DNA of 64,000 bases, from NCBI RefSeq assembly GCF_902463975.1, contig NZ_CABQHJ010000003.1, positions 1-64,000 on the forward strand. Direction: 5' to 3'. The translations under genes and the position numbers were made by a program. Shown here one piece after another: positions 59,926 through 64,000 of this stretch. Within the stretch, counting starts at the first letter, position 1. Every line of letters starts with the position of its first letter. This DNA is from Phascolarctobacterium_A sp902463975 (GTDB lineage: Bacteria > Bacillota > Negativicutes > Acidaminococcales > Acidaminococcaceae). The notes under the pieces are model-generated. The model did not search any database and was not told the DNA's origin. It was given only the letters and a program-made list of their open reading frames with translations.

Positions 59926-62202
59926 TTAAATTACACTTACAGGATCAACATTAAAGTAAAGATTAGGCTTTTCCTTGAATTCACTGTTCAACAATACTTC
60001 CTTTGTTTCCCTCAAATCCCGCGCCTTCAACAGCACATTGAAGCGATACAGGTCATAGGCCTTCGCCACCAGTGAGGGAAACGGTCCTGCAATCAGCAAA
60101 TCCTCCAGTTTGCCTTGCAGCTTCAAGCTCTGCAGATAAAAGACAACCTGCTGCGCCAATGCCAGGCCTGCGCCCTCATCCTTATCCACCACCTGCAGCT
60201 TAAGCATCTGGGCGAACGGCGGATAAAAATAATTTTGGCGCTCCTGCAGCTCACGCTTGGCAAAGGTGTCGTAATCCTGCGTCACCGCCAGCTGCAGAAT
60301 CGGGTTATCCGGATCATAGGTCTGGAAGATTACATGTCCCGGCCTGTCACCGCGTCCCGCACGCCCCGCTGCCTGCGTCAGCAACGAAAAGGCGCGTTCC
60401 GACGCTCTGTAATCCGGTAGATGCAGTGTGCTGTCCGCCGCCAGTACTCCCACCAGCGTTACAGTTGGAATATCATGCCCCTTCGCCACCATCTGCGTAC
60501 CTATCAAAACATTGGCCGCGCCACCTGCAAAACGCCGCAAAATATCGGCATGCGCAAACTTCGCCACAGTCGAATCCTGATCCATGCGCAGCACACGCAC
60601 CTCCGGCAGCTGCTGCAGCTGTTCTTCCGCCTTCTGCGTACCGCTGCCGAAATATTTGATGCGACGGCTGTGGCAGTTTGGGCATTCCTGCGGCAGCGGC
60701 ATCGTGTTACCGCAGTAATGGCAGCGCAAATCCTCGTTTTTCTTATGGTAAACCATTGCTACGGCGCAATGCGGACAGGTAATCGTCTGGCCGCAGTCAC
60801 GGCACATCACAAAGGTAGAATAGCCACGGCGGTTCAAGAGGACAATCGCCTGCTCCCCCGCCGCCGCCGTCATCACCAGCGCCTGCTGCAGCGCGCGCGA
60901 CAGCACGCTGAAATTTCGTGCCTCCAGCTCCTTACGCATATCCACGATCTCAACCTTTGGCAAAGCAGCACCATTAGGACGTGACGTAAGATGCAAATGT
61001 GTACATTCGCCCTGCAGTGCCTTATAATACGTGCATAAATCAGGCGTAGCACTGCCAAGCACCAAAGCTGCGCCGGTCAGGCGGCAGCGGGTGCGGGCAA
61101 CATCACGCGCATTGTAATGCGGGCGGTGGTCCTCCTCCTTATAGCTGCCCTCGTGCTCCTCGTCGACAATCACCAGGCCCAGCTTTTCAAACGGAGCGAA
61201 CACGGCACTGCGCACGCCAATCAGCACCCTTGCCTTGCCTGTGCGCATGCGGTACCACACGTCGCCTCTTTCGTTTTGTGAAAGCTTACTGTGCGCTACA
61301 GCAATTTCGCTGCCGAACCACGCCTGAAAGCGCTTCACCAGCTGTGCTGTGAGCGCAATTTCCGGCACCAGCATCAGCACCTGCCAGCCTGCATCCACAG
61401 CATGAGCCGCCGCGCGCAGATAAACCTCCGTCTTGCCGCTGCCGGTAATTCCCTGCAACAAGAACGACTGCGCACGCTGTGCATCTATCGCCTGATTAAT
61501 CTTTGCCGCAGCATCCTGCTGCTCCGCCGTCAGCTGCAGGCTTTCACCACGCTCCTGCACCGTATTGTAGCTGTTGCGCAGCACACGCTTCTGCACAGCA
61601 TCTGCCAAACCGTTCTGCGCTAATGCGCGCGCCACCGCAGCGCTCACTCCCTGCTGCGCCAGCTCGCTTACGCTCAGCGCTCCCGCAGCCTGCGCCAGCA
61701 CGCCTAGGGCAGCATGCTGGCCTTTGGCACGCCTTGCTAATGTTCCATCAACCAACGCCTGCCTTCCTGCTACATTGATGCGGTAAGCCAACACAGTTTT
61801 TTCCTGCAAGCGCTCATTATAAACATAATAAAGCAAACGTCCCTGCGCATCACGCACGGCACGCCGCTTAATGCTCGATTTTCCCGGCACAAAAAGGCGC
61901 ATCGCCTCTGCCAGCGAGCACATATAATAATCTGCCATCCATTTGGCAGTAGCAAGCATTTCCTTATCAAACCAGGGAGTATCGCCCAAGGCTGCCTCCA
62001 CAGGCTTCAGCTTACCGCGTAGCTTCAGGTCAGCAGGCAATGGCACACGCTCCACCACAAAGCCCTCCACCTTCTGGCCACTGAAGGGAACAACTACACG
62101 CCAGCCGCTGTCTATAAACTGCAGCGCTTCCGGCACACTGTAGGTAAACTGACGAAATAGATTTTTTACCGGTAAATTTATCGCAACATTAACAGCAAAC
62201 AT
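59926..62202 (-). CDS. priA: Primosomal replication restart helicase PriA
   Basis: A 758-residue DNA helicase: N-terminal 3' DNA-binding domain (VNVAINLPVKNLFRQFTYSVPE), Walker A GITGSGKTEVYL, DEEHEGSYK, zinc site (CRDCGQTITCPHC, CHYCGNTMPLPQECPNC), GTQMVAKGHDIPTVTLVGVL and QAAGRAGRGDRPG. It restarts collapsed replication forks. Start at 62202 is supported by CAGGAGG; the frame extends to 62250 without one. It is not immediately before def here as in many Firmicutes; aroF, ACT and lipoprotein genes intervene. Confidence 0.94.
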   Translation of the reverse strand: MFAVNVAINLPVKNLFRQFTYSVPEALQFIDSGWRVVVPFSGQKVEGFVVERVPLPADLKLRGKLKPVEAALGDTPWFDKEMLATAKWMADYYMCSLAEAMRLFVPGKSSIKRRAVRDAQGRLLYYVYNERLQEKTVLAYRINVAGRQALVDGTLARRAKGQHAALGVLAQAAGALSVSELAQQGVSAAVARALAQNGLADAVQKRVLRNSYNTVQERGESLQLTAEQQDAAAKINQAIDAQRAQSFLLQGITGSGKTEVYLRAAAHAVDAGWQVLMLVPEIALTAQLVKRFQAWFGSEIAVAHSKLSQNERGDVWYRMRTGKARVLIGVRSAVFAPFEKLGLVIVDEEHEGSYKEEDHRPHYNARDVARTRCRLTGAALVLGSATPDLCTYYKALQGECTHLHLTSRPNGAALPKVEIVDMRKELEARNFSVLSRALQQALVMTAAAGEQAIVLLNRRGYSTFVMCRDCGQTITCPHCAVAMVYHKKNEDLRCHYCGNTMPLPQECPNCHSRRIKYFGSGTQKAEEQLQQLPEVRVLRMDQDSTVAKFAHADILRRFAGGAANVLIGTQMVAKGHDIPTVTLVGVLAADSTLHLPDYRASERAFSLLTQAAGRAGRGDRPGHVIFQTYDPDNPILQLAVTQDYDTFAKRELQERQNYFYPPFAQMLKLQVVDKDEGAGLALAQQVVFYLQSLKLQGKLEDLLIAGPFPSLVAKAYDLYRFNVLLKARDLRETKEVLLNSEFKEKPNLYFNVDPVSVI

Positions 62203-62311
62203 GGCCAACCTCCTGCAAACATACTTGTAGCTTATTATAACATAAATCAAAGAGAAGATAAAACGTCAAAGCCTCCACAAGCGCAAGCATAAGCAAATTC
62301 AAACCATACTC

Positions 62312-62351
62312 AAAAGCGCAAAACAGCGCCCCGATAGCCATCGGGACGCTG
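62312..62351 (-). terminator. Terminator after the TIM-barrel gene
   Basis: On the minus strand CAGCGTCCCGAT pairs with ATCGGGGCGCTG, then TTTTGCGCTTTTG. Confidence 0.7.
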
Positions 62352-62369
62352 CGAAAAATTCATATTTAT

Positions 62370-63326
62370 TTATCTGGCAACAGAAAGCTGCTGCTGCATC
62401 AGCGGAATCATTTCCTCGATAGTTTCATATGCCAGCTCATGATTTACATACTGCGGCTGAACGCACTGCAGAATCTGCTTAGCTGCCGTGGTAGTAAAAG
62501 GCTTATGCTGGTCAATCGCCGCAATATGACGCCAAATAACTTCCGCACTTGAATCAGCCGGCACCTTGCGTTCAAAGCTGCGCAAATACTTGCCGGAAAG
62601 CGAGCAGGAAAGATGCACGCCCTTAATCAGCTCAGCATACGGACCGAGCTTGTCCACCGTGCGGCAGACAAAATCCGCTGCCTCCGCCTCTGTGCGCAGA
62701 CGCGGATTCGTATTCATCAGATGACCGGTATCAAGCATAATGCCGACGTTTTTGCGCTCAATGCGCTCAAAGAAAAACTTCACCTTGCGCGCATCCGTCA
62801 GGCGCAGACCGGGCCACCACAAATTCTCAAACAGCACCGTTACATTGGCAGGAATCTCATCCGCCACTGCATTGAAAACATCTGCCGAAGCAGCCAATAC
62901 CTCACGGTCATCATAATGGAAATCAAAGGTAAAGATTGTTTCTGTATCAGCCTCTGCTACATGCCATACCAAATACTCCGGCTTCTGCGAAATAGCAGCG
63001 CAGATATTGCGGCGGATAACCGCCAGCCATTCATCACAGCTCATGGCTGTCTTAAAATATGTCTGGCGTTCGTGAATACTGCGGAACTGCTGCTGCAGGC
63101 GTTTAGCCTTTCGCAGCCAGAAGTCCATCCAGTACGGCCAATAATTCAAATGTGCGCCAAAGGTTAAATCCTTGTAATCAGGGAAAGCTCCCGGCTCTCT
63201 GTAAACAAACTGTTCAATACCGTCGACCCCCAGCTGCTGCACTAAATCAGCCAAGGTCATCCCCTTACGCTTCAGCTCATCTTCATACCAATCAATCGGA
63301 CAATAGTTAATAAGATGCTTAGTCAT
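62370..63326 (-). CDS. Sugar phosphate isomerase/epimerase-like TIM-barrel protein
   Basis: A 318-residue AP-endonuclease-family-2/xylose-isomerase-like barrel: GVDGIEQFVYREPG, LTFGAHLNYWPYWMDFW, LVWHVAEADTETIF, VTVLFENLWWPGLRL (metal Glu), GIMLDTGHLMNTNP (Asp, His) and GVHLSCSLSGKYLR (His). Metal ligands appear complete. Substrate unknown. A cobalamin riboswitch and a terminator lie upstream on the same strand, so expression may respond to B12, which is unusual for this fold and may hint at a cobamide- or corrinoid-related substrate. Confidence 0.8.
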   Translation of the reverse strand: MTKHLINYCPIDWYEDELKRKGMTLADLVQQLGVDGIEQFVYREPGAFPDYKDLTFGAHLNYWPYWMDFWLRKAKRLQQQFRSIHERQTYFKTAMSCDEWLAVIRRNICAAISQKPEYLVWHVAEADTETIFTFDFHYDDREVLAASADVFNAVADEIPANVTVLFENLWWPGLRLTDARKVKFFFERIERKNVGIMLDTGHLMNTNPRLRTEAEAADFVCRTVDKLGPYAELIKGVHLSCSLSGKYLRSFERKVPADSSAEVIWRHIAAIDQHKPFTTTAAKQILQCVQPQYVNHELAYETIEEMIPLMQQQLSVAR

Positions 63327-63417
63327 TTCTCACCCTTCTTTGCTACATACTGCACGCTCTTAACGTAAACCTTGCTTCACCTGTGCTACCGGCAAATAGC
63401 TTGGAATCCTTGGTTCA

Positions 63418-63446
63418 TAAAAAAACTGCGGCGGTAACGCTGCAGT
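63418..63446 (-). terminator. Terminator in the cobalamin riboswitch leader
   Basis: On the minus strand ACTGCAGCG pairs with CGCCGCAGT around TTAC, followed by TTTTTTT. It lies between the riboswitch and the TIM-barrel gene and could be its expression platform. Confidence 0.75.
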
Positions 63447-63544
63447 CATAATTTAGCTCACACAAGCAGCACTACTCGAATACTAAAGATGGTTTTACCA
63501 TCCTTCCTTTCACCTGTACATCGCAAGCTTGCGGAAAAAACTTT

Positions 63545-63670
63545 TGGGCATAGGCACTCTGACTAAGCTCATCGCCAGGGCAGCATCTTGTGAGGATATG
63601 CGCTGCCAAGCTCACATTACAGTTGCGGTACAGTACCAGGTTCACACTGGTTTCCCTTCTGCTCAAAACA
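63545..63670 (-). promoter_or_regulatory. Cobalamin (B12) riboswitch
   Basis: The minus strand shows the aptamer signature: AAGGGAAACCAGTGTGAACC, then ACTGTACCGCAACTGTAAT, a GCAGC/GCTGC paired arm, and a B12 box GTCAGAGTGCC (63563-63553). A promoter lies upstream and a terminator 107 nt downstream of the B12 box, arguing for control of the TIM-barrel gene by cobalamin. Translation of the leader (63472-63666) is an artefact. Confidence 0.85.
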
Positions 63671-63748
63671 TATTAAGTTTTTATTGTCTTGCTTTCTTTA
63701 TCTGACGAAAGCTGTGTAATAGTAATATCTACTATTTATAGTATAATT

Positions 63749-63777
63749 AGTATATCATCAATCAAAAATTTTGGCAA
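63749..63777 (-). promoter_or_regulatory. Promoter of the B12 riboswitch transcript
   Basis: On the minus strand TTGCCA (63777-63772), 17 bp, TATACT (63754-63749), about 80 nt before the aptamer. Confidence 0.75.
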
Positions 63778-63818
63778 GAGAGATATGAAAATTTTTCCGT
63801 ATCCATACTGCAGAATAA

Positions 63819-63852
63819 TAAACTCCCGCAAGCACGATGCTTTCGGGAGTTT
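63819..63852 (-). terminator. Terminator of an upstream minus-strand gene
   Basis: AAACTCCCG pairs with CGGGAGTTT; on the minus strand TTTATTATT follows. Confidence 0.65.
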
Positions 63853-63914
63853 GCATTTGAATATGCACCATAACGCAGACAATGGTTTAGCGACAGTTTT
63901 AATAAAACAGGACT

Positions 63915-64000
63915 TTAGCGACAGACTGTAATTGGTACAAGGGCGGGAAGCCCATTACTGCACGCAAACTCATCTGCCTGCACGCGGAACACGTCCGCCA
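63915..64000 (-). CDS. Partial CDS at the window edge
   Basis: A minus-strand frame enters from beyond 64000 (ADVFRVQADEFACSNGLPALVPITVCR) and stops at TAA 63917-63915. It ends just before the terminator at 63819-63852, as a real gene would. Too short to identify. Confidence 0.4.
   Translation of the reverse strand, partial: ADVFRVQADEFACSNGLPALVPITVCR

Noticed and set aside
63472..63666. A 64-codon minus-strand ORF
   Set aside because: It translates the cobalamin riboswitch aptamer.
1..64000. CRISPR arrays, tRNA and rRNA genes
   Set aside because: I scanned for regular spacer-repeat units and for tRNA cloverleaf or rRNA motifs and saw none.

Overview
The window holds two different kinds of DNA. 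Positions 1 to about 22,030 are the right-hand part of a Tn1549-type integrative conjugative element (ICE) of the kind common in gut Firmicutes. From about 33,770 to the end is ordinary chromosome of a low-to-mid GC anaerobe with diderm-Firmicute (Negativicutes-like) character. Between them (about 22,030-33,770) lies a mosaic island of prophage debris and accessory genes. The host guess rests on gene content (glyQ/glyS pair behind a T-box, desulfoferrodoxin, def-fmt-DUF116-rsmB-rlmN-prpC-prkC-rsgA-rpe operon, B12 riboswitch). A Phascolarctobacterium/Acidaminococcus-like organism would fit, but the genus is inference only.

ICE (1-22,027, left end outside the window). The plus strand carries the transfer module in the usual order: Maff2-like protein, VirB6/TrbL-like membrane protein, SpoVG-like protein, a frameshifted conserved gene, PrgI, VirB4 ATPase, NlpC/P60 hydrolase, DUF4315, DUF4366, two Cys-rich proteins, DUF4316 and MobC, then a CD1845-type membrane protein and a TTG-started MobP relaxase. 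Further right come a Xre regulator, a sigma factor, two small proteins and a large serine recombinase. Three AT-rich cargo blocks break this backbone. Cargo A is a SIR2-deoxyribosyltransferase-like-HEPN fusion between mobC and CD1845. Cargo B is a P-loop kinase / PIN-GNAT-EVE fusion / ASCH operon between CD1845 and the relaxase. Cargo C is an AraC-SRPBCC-AlkD cassette. A 23-bp palindrome recurs 15 times, always in the same orientation, all through this ICE and nowhere else in the window. The ICE looks damaged: VirB4 appears to have lost about 90 internal residues, one gene is frameshifted, the recombinase has an amber codon 45 codons before its natural end, and the SRPBCC gene has an internal TGA.

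Mosaic island (22,030-33,770). On the minus strand, terminase, scaffold, capsid and gp10-like remnants occur in normal phage order but are split by about 9 kb of cargo. That cargo comprises a Crp/Fnr regulator, a sirtuin (SirTM-like) + zinc macrodomain + flavin/ferredoxin operon, an HxlR-regulated PPOX gene, an AIPR abortive-infection protein and a Fic protein with Gln in place of the catalytic His. Two 74/80-identical copies of an 80-bp structured repeat flank part of it.

Chromosome (33,770-64,000). Nearly all genes are on the minus strand: rlmD; T-box-glyQ-glyS; DEAD-box helicase; U32 peptidase (RlhA-like) and zapA; a chagasin-like exported protein; gltX; the nine-gene def-to-rpe operon of translation quality, rRNA modification and PASTA-kinase signalling; a sugar-binding lipoprotein; aroF; priA; and a TIM-barrel isomerase behind a cobalamin riboswitch. 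Plus-strand exceptions are desulfoferrodoxin, a 3-methyladenine glycosylase and a tandem-ACT protein. No tRNA, rRNA or CRISPR array was seen.

Best candidates for an undescribed system are the two opposite-strand cargo operons (9,629-14,208) lodged at palindrome-marked gaps of the ICE mobilisation module.
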